Shown piece after piece: positions 26,842-33,677 of a stretch of 64,000 nucleotides of DNA; the stretch's first letter is position 1, and each line of letters begins with the position of its first letter. A program made the translations under genes and the position numbers. The DNA is taken from contig NZ_JAFCJT010000001.1 of assembly GCF_018130785.1 (NCBI RefSeq), forward strand, positions 248,001-312,000. Reading direction: 5' to 3'. Under the pieces are notes generated by a model that saw only the letters and a program-made list of their open reading frames with translations, made no database searches and was not told the DNA's origin. Source of the DNA: Bradyrhizobium liaoningense. Its GTDB lineage: Bacteria; Pseudomonadota; Alphaproteobacteria; Rhizobiales; Xanthobacteraceae.

Positions 26842-27633
26842 TTATTGCCGAGCGCTCGGACTCAGCAGGCAGGCCGCAAGCTCGGTGCGGTTGTGCACGC
26901 CGAAGCGTCGGCACAGGTTCGCGACGTGTTCCTTCACGGTCTGATCGGAAATCCCCATCTCGCGGGCGATTTCCTTGTTGGTCTGGCCGCGGCAGACCCG
27001 GATGGCGACGTCCGCGGACCGTGGCGGAAGCGATGCCGAGAGCGTCGCCACCGGCGTCGCTGCCGGCTCGGGGACCCGGATTGCGGCAGGATGAGCGTCG
27101 ATCGCGCCCGCGTTCGTCATGTTGGTCAAAGCGAGCGAACCGGCCCGACACAGCATCTCCATGCGCTGCCGCGACCGCATCGTGTAGGGCGCGTCCGTAT
27201 CGGTCGTCGCCGTAAACAGCACGCCGACGATCTTCTGTCCGCACCACAACGGGCCGCCCATGTTGTATGCAAAGCCCCACTCGTGGAGCATCTCGAAGGA
27301 CGGACTGTGCCGCCATTGCTGCGGACCGATCACCGTTTCACCGTCGACCGCGCGGCCTTGGGTCATGATGCAGTCGAGCACGGGGTCGCGCTTCCAGAAG
27401 CCGGCCCTGTAATTGTCGAGCAGGCCTTCTGCGACGTGCCGGCTGTAGACCAGTTCCGGTTCAAGCCCATCGAGCAAATAGAGGCCGACGGTCGGCGATC
27501 CCGTCAATTCCGTGATCGCCGAGCAGCAGGCAATGCCAAGCGCGCGCACCGAGCGGCTCTCGGCGATGGACATCAGTCGATCTGCGAGCTGGCGCTCGGG
27601 CAGACCATCCAAATGCTCCCGCTCGGCTCTCAC
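26842..27633 (-). CDS. LuxR-type transcriptional regulator with N-terminal sensor domain
   Basis: A 263-residue regulator. Residues about 20-165 form a GAF/PAS-like or LuxR-sensor-like domain with many aromatic residues (WRHSPSFEMLHEWGFAYN, GGPLWCGQKIVGVLF). The C-terminal 60 residues are a LuxR/FixJ-type helix-turn-helix: VAIRVCRGQTNKEIAREMGI, then SDQTVKEHVANLCRRFGVHN. The start at GTG 27633 is supported by GAGGAG five nucleotides upstream; GTG 27654 is the longer alternative. It is divergent from the flavin-monooxygenase cluster and likely controls it. The intervening 421 nt contain a 15-bp palindrome. No quorum-sensing synthase is nearby, so the ligand is probably not an acyl-homoserine lactone made locally. 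Confidence 0.86.
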   Translation of the reverse strand: MRAEREHLDGLPERQLADRLMSIAESRSVRALGIACCSAITELTGSPTVGLYLLDGLEPELVYSRHVAEGLLDNYRAGFWKRDPVLDCIMTQGRAVDGETVIGPQQWRHSPSFEMLHEWGFAYNMGGPLWCGQKIVGVLFTATTDTDAPYTMRSRQRMEMLCRAGSLALTNMTNAGAIDAHPAAIRVPEPAATPVATLSASLPPRSADVAIRVCRGQTNKEIAREMGISDQTVKEHVANLCRRFGVHNRTELAACLLSPSARQ

Positions 27634-28054
27634 CGCCACTCCTCGCGCGAACACGGGGTGCCCTCGGACACACGCGCGTCATTGCCGATTGTTATAGGCT
27701 TAAAATTTCTGCCTCGCCTGATCTTTGGTCAAGCGAAAAGAAGCGGCAAGAAACTGCTCTCCCGGCCCAGCTTTGCGGCAGAGCAGCATGGCCAACACCC
27801 CCCATGATGGGGGATTGCTGTTTTGGCCGCCTCATCTCTAGCATCCCGGCCGTCGGGGATCGCGTAACGACGTTCGCGCGGTTCCGACGGGGACATCTCG
27901 ACACCAACGCGAGCCGTTCGTCGCGCGCACCAACAGTCATTGGCGCGTGTGGGCGGAGTCTTGCCCGCGACCGGTGTCTGTTCCGCCCGACCGAGATCTT
28001 CGCGTCCAGCAGCGTTGCGCGAAGAACCAACAGCCCGACGTGGAGACACCGACC
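27634..28054. other. 421-nt divergent control region of the flavin-monooxygenase cluster
   Basis: Lies between the LuxR-type gene (minus) and the monooxygenase gene (plus). It includes an AT-richer stretch at about 27690-27715 and a G/C palindrome at 27799-27813. In-frame extensions of the monooxygenase back to 27947 look non-coding. No other gene is supported. Confidence 0.55.
27799..27813. promoter_or_regulatory. 15-bp palindrome, candidate LuxR-type operator
   Basis: CCCCCATGATGGGGG is a perfect palindrome around a central G (7-bp arms), sitting in the middle of the region between the LuxR-type regulator and the monooxygenase gene. The size and symmetry fit a dimeric LuxR/FixJ helix-turn-helix protein. 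It is 241 nt upstream of the monooxygenase start and about 165 nt upstream of the regulator start, so a shared or activator-type role is likely. Confidence 0.5.
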
Positions 28055-29287
28055 ATGAGCCCTTCCGTGCAACTCGCCGTAAAACCTTCCGCGACCCCGA
28101 CGGTGGCCGAGTTCCATGCGCGCCTCGACGCGCTGCTACCGCTGGTCGAATCCAGAGCCGCGGAGGCCGAGGCACAGGGCTATCTGACTGACGACGTGGT
28201 GGCGGCGCTGCGCAAGGCCGGCATCTACACCATGCTGTTCCCGAAGGAGGTCGGCGGCGCCGAGCTTCTGCCTTACGACGCCATGACCGTGATCGAGCGG
28301 CTCGCTTACGCACACGCCTCCGCCGGCTGGTGCGTCATCGGCAACAACATGGAAGGCACGACGCTCGCCATCTACATCGAGGACGAAGGCATCAAGAAAG
28401 TCTTCGCGGGCGGGCCCGACATCACGATTGCCGGCAACGGCGTGCCGCGCGGCTTCGCCCGACCGGTCGATGGCGGTTACATGATCCGCGGCAACTGGGC
28501 CTATGGCAGCGGCATTCAGCACGCCGAGTGGGTCCATTCAGGCTGCTTCGTCACCGACGCATCCGGCAAGGACATGGTGTTTGGCCCGAACGGCCAGCCC
28601 AAGATCGTCGTCACCCATCATCCGCGCGCGACCATCAAATTGATGGGCAATTGGGACGTGCTCGGCCTGCGCGCGACGGGAAGTTTCGACTACACTTTGA
28701 GCGAGGGCGACGAGTTGTTCGTGCCCACGCACATGACCTACGATTTTGACATTGGCGCGCCGCGCCGAGGTGGTGTGCAGGGTGCACTGGGGCTGGCGGG
28801 CTACAGCGCCTGGGCGCATTCCGCTTGGGCCGTCGGTGTCGGCCGCCGCATGCTCGACGAACTCGTCAAGGTGATCGTCCAGCGCCAGGATCCATTCGGC
28901 AAGTCGCGCGACAGCGCGAGCTTCAAGTTCCAGTTCGCGCAGGCCGAAGCTCGTTTCCGCGCAGCACGTGCATTGGTCCACGAAACCTGGAAGGACGTCT
29001 CGGAGACTTGCGCCCGCGGTGAAAGTCCGTCGCTGGAGCAGATGACGATGATCAAGCTGTCATTGCGCCACGTCCACGACGTTCTGTCGGATGTCGCGAC
29101 CTTCGCGCATCGTGCCGCCCGCGGTGCCTCGCTGCACAACACGCCGATGCAGCGGTTTTATCGCGACATCCATTCGGGCACGCAGCACATCCTGATGGCC
29201 GACCAGATCGTCGAAGAGTGCGGTCGCGCGCTGCTCGGCCTCCCCGGCCCTGGTGCGCAATGGACGGTCTTCGGGGTGACGGGCTGA
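28055..29287 (+). CDS. Acyl-CoA-dehydrogenase-fold flavin-dependent monooxygenase
   Basis: 410 residues with the acyl-CoA dehydrogenase layout: helical N-terminus (VAALRKAGIYTMLFPKEVGGAEL), a beta middle domain (WDVLGLRATGSFDYTL) and a C-terminal helical domain (QFAQAEARFRAARALVHETW, RDIHSGTQHILMADQIVEECGRALLG). The IHSGTQH segment and absence of the acyl-CoA dehydrogenase catalytic Glu pattern fit the HsaA/DszC/HpaB-like two-component monooxygenases that use reduced flavin. The adjacent flavin reductase gene supports this. The start MSPSVQLAVKP at 28055 is taken; the upstream in-frame stretch looks non-coding. The substrate may be an aromatic or sulfur compound. Confidence 0.85.
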   Translation: MSPSVQLAVKPSATPTVAEFHARLDALLPLVESRAAEAEAQGYLTDDVVAALRKAGIYTMLFPKEVGGAELLPYDAMTVIERLAYAHASAGWCVIGNNMEGTTLAIYIEDEGIKKVFAGGPDITIAGNGVPRGFARPVDGGYMIRGNWAYGSGIQHAEWVHSGCFVTDASGKDMVFGPNGQPKIVVTHHPRATIKLMGNWDVLGLRATGSFDYTLSEGDELFVPTHMTYDFDIGAPRRGGVQGALGLAGYSAWAHSAWAVGVGRRMLDELVKVIVQRQDPFGKSRDSASFKFQFAQAEARFRAARALVHETWKDVSETCARGESPSLEQMTMIKLSLRHVHDVLSDVATFAHRAARGASLHNTPMQRFYRDIHSGTQHILMADQIVEECGRALLGLPGPGAQWTVFGVTG

Positions 29288-29315
29288 GCAAGCGACCAGA
29301 CACGAGGGCGTCGAG

Positions 29316-29864
29316 GTGAGGACATCCCGCATCGTTGGTTTCTGCGGCAATAGTTGGCGCCCGGCGAAGTCGCGCATGCTGGTGGAAGCCGTCGCCGCCG
29401 ATCTTCAGGCGCAGCATGGACTGAAGACCACCGTCCTCGACCTTGTCGACGCCGGTTGCGGCATCGCCGGCTTCACCCGGACCGCACTCGATGACAATGC
29501 GCGCGCCGTCGTCGAGGCCATCGAACAGGCCGACGGCCTCGTGATCGGATGCCCGGTGTTCCAGGGCTCTTATCCCGGATTGTTCAAGCACCTATTCGAC
29601 TTGATCGAACCCAGCGTGCTGCGCAATCGCCCGGTGCTGCTTACCGCGGTCGGCGGCGGCCTGCGCCACTCGCTGGTGGTCGAGCACCAGCTCCGCCCGC
29701 TGTTCGGCTTCTTCGAAGCCTGCACCGTTTCGACGGCGATCTACGCCAGCAGCGGCGAGATCGTACCGGGCGAACCGCTCGCACCAATGACGGCCGCGCG
29801 GCTCGCCAACGCCGTCGAACAATTCGCCTCACTTCTCAGCGGTCGCCAGGAGGCCGCCGCATGA
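29316..29864 (+). CDS. NAD(P)H-dependent FMN reductase (MsuE/SsuE-like)
   Basis: A 182-residue flavodoxin-fold reductase. The phosphate-binding loop GFCGNSWRPAKSR (8-20) and the middle motif VIGCPVFQGSYPGLFKHLFDL are typical of the NADPH-dependent FMN reductase family that supplies reduced flavin to two-component monooxygenases. It starts at GTG 29316 (MRTSRIVGFCG) and lies 28 nt after the monooxygenase gene, so it is most likely its electron donor. The second half includes VGGGLRHSLVVEHQLRPLF, as seen in MsuE-like proteins. Confidence 0.9.
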   Translation: MRTSRIVGFCGNSWRPAKSRMLVEAVAADLQAQHGLKTTVLDLVDAGCGIAGFTRTALDDNARAVVEAIEQADGLVIGCPVFQGSYPGLFKHLFDLIEPSVLRNRPVLLTAVGGGLRHSLVVEHQLRPLFGFFEACTVSTAIYASSGEIVPGEPLAPMTAARLANAVEQFASLLSGRQEAAA

Positions 29865-29906
29865 CTCACCAACGCCCGGCCCTGCCGCCTTCAACCGGAG
29901 ATGACC

Positions 29907-30707
29907 ATGCTTGATACCGTCAAACCCTCGCCGGATCTGACCGGCTTCTCCCGCGCGGAATATGCGATCAACCACGTGCGGACCATCGTCCACAGCATCG
30001 GAAGCGGCCCGGCGCTGGTGTTCCTACACGGCACCGGCACCTTCACCGGCTTCGAGATGGCGCGCGAATGGGCGAAGCGGCACACGGTCATCATCCCCTA
30101 TCATGCGGGCTTTGGCGACTCCGGCGACGCCGAGACGATCGACACCGTCGAGGATCACGTCCTTCACTACATGGATCTGTTCGACAAGCTAGGCCTTGAG
30201 CAGTTCGACCTCGCCGGGTTCTCGCTCGGCGGATGGCTTGCCGCAGAGTTCGCGATCCGTCAGCCGCATCGGGTCCGTAAGCTGGTGCTGGTTGCTCCCG
30301 CCGGTCTTGTGGTCGGAAGCGCGCCTGCGCCCGGGTTGTTTGAGATCGCACCGCATGAACTGCCAGCCTATCTCGCGCACGATCCGGCCGCGGCACTCCG
30401 TTACTTTCCCAAGGCGCCCGATCCGGCCTTCGATGCCCAGCTCGGACGCGAGGTGACGGGCTTTGCCAAGCTGATCCGCAGCGAACCGCAGGGCAATCCC
30501 AAGCTCGCGCACTGGCTGCATCGGATCACGATGCCGACGCTGGTGCTGTGGGGAGCCGCGGATCGCCTGCGCCCGACCGCCCAGGCAGATGCCTGGAAAA
30601 CAGGGCTCCCCGACGCACGCGTGACGCTGGTGCCTGCGACCGGTCATCTCGTGTTCGAGGAAACGCCGTCTTCTGCACACTACGTCACCGATTTTCTCGC
30701 CGATTGA
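29907..30707 (+). CDS. Alpha/beta hydrolase
   Basis: A 266-residue alpha/beta hydrolase with the oxyanion region VFLHGTGTFTGFEMA, the nucleophile elbow GFSLGG, a late Asp in LWGAADRLRPTA and His in ATGHLVFEE, i.e. a complete Ser-Asp-His triad. The pattern is close to carbon-carbon bond hydrolases and carboxylesterases found in aromatic degradation clusters. The start MLDTVKPSPD at 29907 has GGAG six nucleotides upstream; ATG 29901 is too close to that site. It lies between the flavin reductase and cupin genes and would act on the monooxygenase product. Confidence 0.87.
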   Translation: MLDTVKPSPDLTGFSRAEYAINHVRTIVHSIGSGPALVFLHGTGTFTGFEMAREWAKRHTVIIPYHAGFGDSGDAETIDTVEDHVLHYMDLFDKLGLEQFDLAGFSLGGWLAAEFAIRQPHRVRKLVLVAPAGLVVGSAPAPGLFEIAPHELPAYLAHDPAAALRYFPKAPDPAFDAQLGREVTGFAKLIRSEPQGNPKLAHWLHRITMPTLVLWGAADRLRPTAQADAWKTGLPDARVTLVPATGHLVFEETPSSAHYVTDFLAD

Positions 30708-30732
30708 TCCGCACACAACAGAGGACACCACC

Positions 30733-31176
30733 ATGATCGAGATGCCTCCGGGCGTGACCCCTGCCAAAGAAGGCTTTGGCAACGTCATCTGGAACATTCT
30801 GGGCCAGACCTACACGCTGAAGCAGCATTCCGAGGCGTCGATGGCCTGGCATGCCGTGTTTCCGGATGGCACCTTCGTGCCGCCGCACGTGCATCCGACC
30901 CAGGATGAATTCGTCTATGTGCTGAGCGGCCGCTACGACCTCTGGCTCGATGGCAAGGACTTTGTCGCCAAGGCCGGCGACCTCGTCCGCATGCCCAAGG
31001 GCATCCCCCACGGCATTTTCAACAAGTCGGGTGAAACCGCCACCAGCCTGTTCTGGGTCGCACCGACGCGGTCGCTGAAAGAGCTGTTCGAGCGCATCCA
31101 CAATCTCCCCGATCCGCAGGAGGTCGTGCGACGTGCCGCCGAACACGAGGTCAACTTCCTGCCGCCGCCCGCCTGA
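30733..31176 (+). CDS. Cupin domain-containing protein
   Basis: A 147-residue single-domain cupin. Metal ligands are visible: His52 and His54 in PPHVHP, Glu59 in QDEFVYVLSG, and His93 in GIPHGIFN, giving the usual 3-His, 1-Glu site. The surrounding order (monooxygenase, flavin reductase, hydrolase, cupin, transporter) suggests a dioxygenase, isomerase or decarboxylase step in a degradation route, but the activity is unknown. It is preceded by GAGGACACCACC and spaced 25 nt from the hydrolase. Confidence 0.87.
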   Translation: MIEMPPGVTPAKEGFGNVIWNILGQTYTLKQHSEASMAWHAVFPDGTFVPPHVHPTQDEFVYVLSGRYDLWLDGKDFVAKAGDLVRMPKGIPHGIFNKSGETATSLFWVAPTRSLKELFERIHNLPDPQEVVRRAAEHEVNFLPPPA

Positions 31177-31216
31177 GGCCACGCCGATTCCGTCGACACT
31201 CAAACCGCGAGAACCG

Positions 31217-32506
31217 ATGATGACATTGCTGACAACAACTTGGACGTCCATCTCCGAGAACGACCGCCGTCGGATAGCCCGTTGGCAAAAAGGCATGCTG
31301 GCGCTCGCCATCCTCTGCGAGATCTTTCTCGCCGCCGACTGGTATGCCTTCGCGGCCGTACTGCCCTTCGTCTCCGAGAGCCTCAAGCTCAATCCCGCCG
31401 AGGCAGGACTCGCCCAAGGCATCTTTGCGCTGACCTACGGCATCGGCATGGTCGTCTGGTCGCCGGTCAGCCGGTCGATGACGGCGCGCAACATGCTGCT
31501 GATCGGGCTTGCGGGCACTGGTATCGGCATGGTGCTCCAGGTGTTCGTGCAAAGTTACACACAGCTCGTGATGCTCCGGCTCGTGATCGGCTTCTTCGAC
31601 GCCGGCATCTTCATCGGCAACATGAAGCTGATCTTCGACTGGTTTCCGCAAAGTCGGCGCGGCTCGGTGGTAGGCATCATCCTCGCCGCCTACAGCCTCG
31701 CCATCACCATGGATTTCGCGCTCGGCATTCCCCTGACGATTGCGACCGGTTGGCGGACCTTCTTCGCCGTGCTGGCGATCGGCACCCTGTTCGTCGCGGC
31801 GGTCGACGCGCTCGTCGTCCGTAACAATCCGCGCGAGCTTGGCATCGACGGTTTTACCTGGGGCAATGAAACACCTCAGGAGCACCTGCCGCTCGGCGAG
31901 ATCTTCCGCTCGAAATGGATCGCGGTCGCCGGCTTCGGCATCGTGGCCTGCACCTTTGCGATCGCCGGCACCGCCACCTGGGTGGTGCCGGCCTTCATCA
32001 GTGTACAGCACATGCCGCCGGAAGCCGGCGCTGTCATCGGCACCGTCATGGGGTTGTCGCAGGTGCTATTCCTGGTGATTGGCGGCTACATGTCCGATCG
32101 GCTCGGCAAGCCCTTCATGATCAAGCTCACCGCATGTCTCGCTTTCCTGACCGCGCTGATGTTCCTGTGGAGCGTGGTCACACCGATGTCGTTCGCGATG
32201 CTGGTGCTGTTTGCAGCACTCAGCGGTATCGCGCTGCTCGGCGGCGGCGCTATCTTCGCTCTGCTCAGCGAAAAATACTCCGGCGCGCTCGCACCGGCCG
32301 CGATTGGATACGCCGAGGTATTTGGCATCTTCTCGGCCTTCGTGGCGCCCTGGATGATGGGCGCCATCATCAACGCCTCGGCCGGCTCGTTCACCGGCGC
32401 CTTCATTGCTTTCGCGGTGGTCGAGCTCATCATCGTCGGCCTTTTGATGATCCTCGCCCGCGAGGACGTCAGTCAGGGTGCGGTGATCGGAAGCCCCGCG
32501 GAATAA
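31217..32506 (+). CDS. MFS transporter
   Basis: A 429-residue major facilitator with 12 predicted membrane helices and the usual 6+6 layout; the cytoplasmic loops carry SRSMTARNML between helices 2 and 3 and a second-half GGYMSDRLGKPF motif (motif A-like). The start is one of two adjacent ATGs (31217 or 31220); an in-frame upstream extension to 31133 overlaps the cupin gene and is rejected. As the last gene of the monooxygenase cluster it probably imports the substrate or exports a product. Specificity cannot be read from sequence. Confidence 0.9.
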   Translation: MMTLLTTTWTSISENDRRRIARWQKGMLALAILCEIFLAADWYAFAAVLPFVSESLKLNPAEAGLAQGIFALTYGIGMVVWSPVSRSMTARNMLLIGLAGTGIGMVLQVFVQSYTQLVMLRLVIGFFDAGIFIGNMKLIFDWFPQSRRGSVVGIILAAYSLAITMDFALGIPLTIATGWRTFFAVLAIGTLFVAAVDALVVRNNPRELGIDGFTWGNETPQEHLPLGEIFRSKWIAVAGFGIVACTFAIAGTATWVVPAFISVQHMPPEAGAVIGTVMGLSQVLFLVIGGYMSDRLGKPFMIKLTACLAFLTALMFLWSVVTPMSFAMLVLFAALSGIALLGGGAIFALLSEKYSGALAPAAIGYAEVFGIFSAFVAPWMMGAIINASAGSFTGAFIAFAVVELIIVGLLMILAREDVSQGAVIGSPAE

Positions 32507-32652
32507 GATGCAGCGATCACGGGCACGGGGCTGAAACCCGTGCCCTGAAGACGTCGACAAAGGTCCATCTTTTGGGAAATCAGGCGCCCTCACCTTGTCC
32601 GCGGCGGGCAAGAGTGGCAATCTCGCATGCAAGTACCCCAAGAGACCCCATC

Positions 32653-33027
32653 ATGTCGCGCGCGAGCGCCAAATCCCTCCCCCAGCTGAGCCTTCGCATC
32701 GACCTCGACGGCGAGGATCGGATCGGGCCCGGCAAGATCGAGCTTCTGGAGCAGATCCGCGAGCACGGCTCGATCTCGGGGGCCGGCCGGGCCATGGACA
32801 TGTCCTACAAGCGCGCCTGGGATCTGGTCGACGAGATCAACCGCATCTGCGGACATGCCGCGGTCGAGCCGCAGGCCGGCGGCAAGAACGGCGGCGGCGC
32901 CATGCTGACCCCGTTCGGCGAGAAACTTGTTGCGCGCTACCGCAAGATCGAGCGCGATGCCGCGCGCGCCGTGCACAAGGAGCTCGAAGCGCTCAAGAGC
33001 GACATCGCCCGTTCCCGGAAATCGTGA
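32653..33027 (+). CDS. Single-domain ModE-like winged-helix regulator
   Basis: A 124-residue DNA-binding protein. The segment IGPGKIELLEQIREHGSISG followed by AGRAMDMSYKRAWDLVDEIN matches the N-terminal DNA-binding domain of ModE, including the GGGAMLTPFGEKLVARYRKIE wing and helix. The two C-terminal molybdate-binding Mop/TOBE domains of E. coli ModE are absent. It therefore may sense molybdate through a partner, or respond by another mechanism. It lies 146 nt after the MFS gene, before the gene with a Mo-box-like site at 33520, and is the best candidate to bind the Mo-boxes in this window. Confidence 0.88.
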   Translation: MSRASAKSLPQLSLRIDLDGEDRIGPGKIELLEQIREHGSISGAGRAMDMSYKRAWDLVDEINRICGHAAVEPQAGGKNGGGAMLTPFGEKLVARYRKIERDAARAVHKELEALKSDIARSRKS

Positions 33028-33120
33028 GCGCGCGTGCGCATGGACGAACCTCTGCTCATTCGGCCCGCTTTGCCCGCCGATCTGCCGCCGCGGGTGGAAG
33101 CAGGCGACTGACGCCGCCGC

Positions 33121-33498
33121 CTAGTTCGGCCGCACCGACATTTCCGGCATCGGCCGGGTCAGCGCTTCGCCGAGCAGGCTTTGCTCGTCCCTGGGGATCG
33201 CAAAGCGGACCTTGAAGCCGTCCTCGGTCTGGAGCGTGATGATGCGCTGGGTGGTGTCGGTCGACTGCTCGATCGCCCAGGACGCCAGCGGATAGGCGTA
33301 GCGTAGGCTCTGGTCGCCGTAGCGGGCCTTCAGCGCCGCCTCGAGCAGCCCGGGCAGCGTCATGATGAGGGCGCCGACCTGGTTGAGCGAGACGCTGACC
33401 GCGGCGGGGTTGCCCGCCAGATCCTCGAAGCCCAGCGAGATCGCACCGCCGTCGGCAGCCACCTCGCAGGTCGTGAGCTGCCTCACCTTGATTTCCAT
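33121..33498 (-). CDS. Uncharacterised 125-residue protein under a Mo-box-like site
   Basis: Starts MEIKVRQLTTCEVAADGGAI. No recognised domain, no signal peptide and no membrane segment; the centre has LVGALIMTLPGLLEAALKARY-like hydrophobic helices (about 42-62) and the C-terminus is charged. It is convergent with the ModE-like gene (93-nt gap) and divergent from the aldehyde dehydrogenase at 33678. A Mo-box-like site (33520-33543) lies 21 nt upstream of its start. The start at 33498 is used because an upstream ATG at 33531 would put the start codon inside the palindrome. Confidence 0.65.
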   Translation of the reverse strand: MEIKVRQLTTCEVAADGGAISLGFEDLAGNPAAVSVSLNQVGALIMTLPGLLEAALKARYGDQSLRYAYPLASWAIEQSTDTTQRIITLQTEDGFKVRFAIPRDEQSLLGEALTRPMPEMSVRPN

Positions 33499-33519
33499 CG
33501 CCAGTCCCGGAACGCAATT

Positions 33520-33543
33520 CGCTATATCCATCACGATATATCG
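33520..33543 (-). promoter_or_regulatory. Putative Mo-box, site 2
   Basis: CGCTATAT, 8-nt spacer CCATCACG, ATATATCG. The arms match at seven of eight positions as an inverted repeat and keep the CGnTATAT-N8-ATATnnCG spacing. It lies 21 nt upstream of the minus-strand orphan gene start, a position suitable for repression, and in the same divergent region as site 3. Confidence 0.65.
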
Positions 33544-33582
33544 ATATGTCCATCTGCCCAGCCCTGCTTTTCTGGAATTGAT

Positions 33583-33606
33583 CGAACCGGCCGCATGGCC
33601 GGTTCG
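33583..33606. promoter_or_regulatory. 10-bp-arm palindrome between the two Mo-box-like sites
   Basis: CGAACCGGCC and GGCCGGTTCG, perfect 10-bp arms with a 4-nt GCAT loop, midway between Mo-box-like sites 2 and 3. It could be an operator for another regulator or a structured RNA hairpin in the leader of either transcript. No T-run follows, so it is not a typical intrinsic terminator. Confidence 0.45.
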
Positions 33607-33613
33607 GCGGAAG

Positions 33614-33637
33614 CGTGATATATAGTTCGATATAACG
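33614..33637 (+). promoter_or_regulatory. Putative Mo-box, site 3
   Basis: CGTGATAT, 8-nt spacer ATAGTTCG, ATATAACG. Arms match at seven of eight positions, with the same spacing as sites 1 and 2; the right arm ATATAACG is the exact consensus half of the Rhodobacter Mo-box. It lies 40 nt upstream of the aldehyde dehydrogenase start (33678), where a regulator could overlap the promoter. Confidence 0.65.
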
Positions 33638-33677
33638 AGGCCCGAACGGCCCGTTTCTTCAAGGGAGCGCAAAGCCA

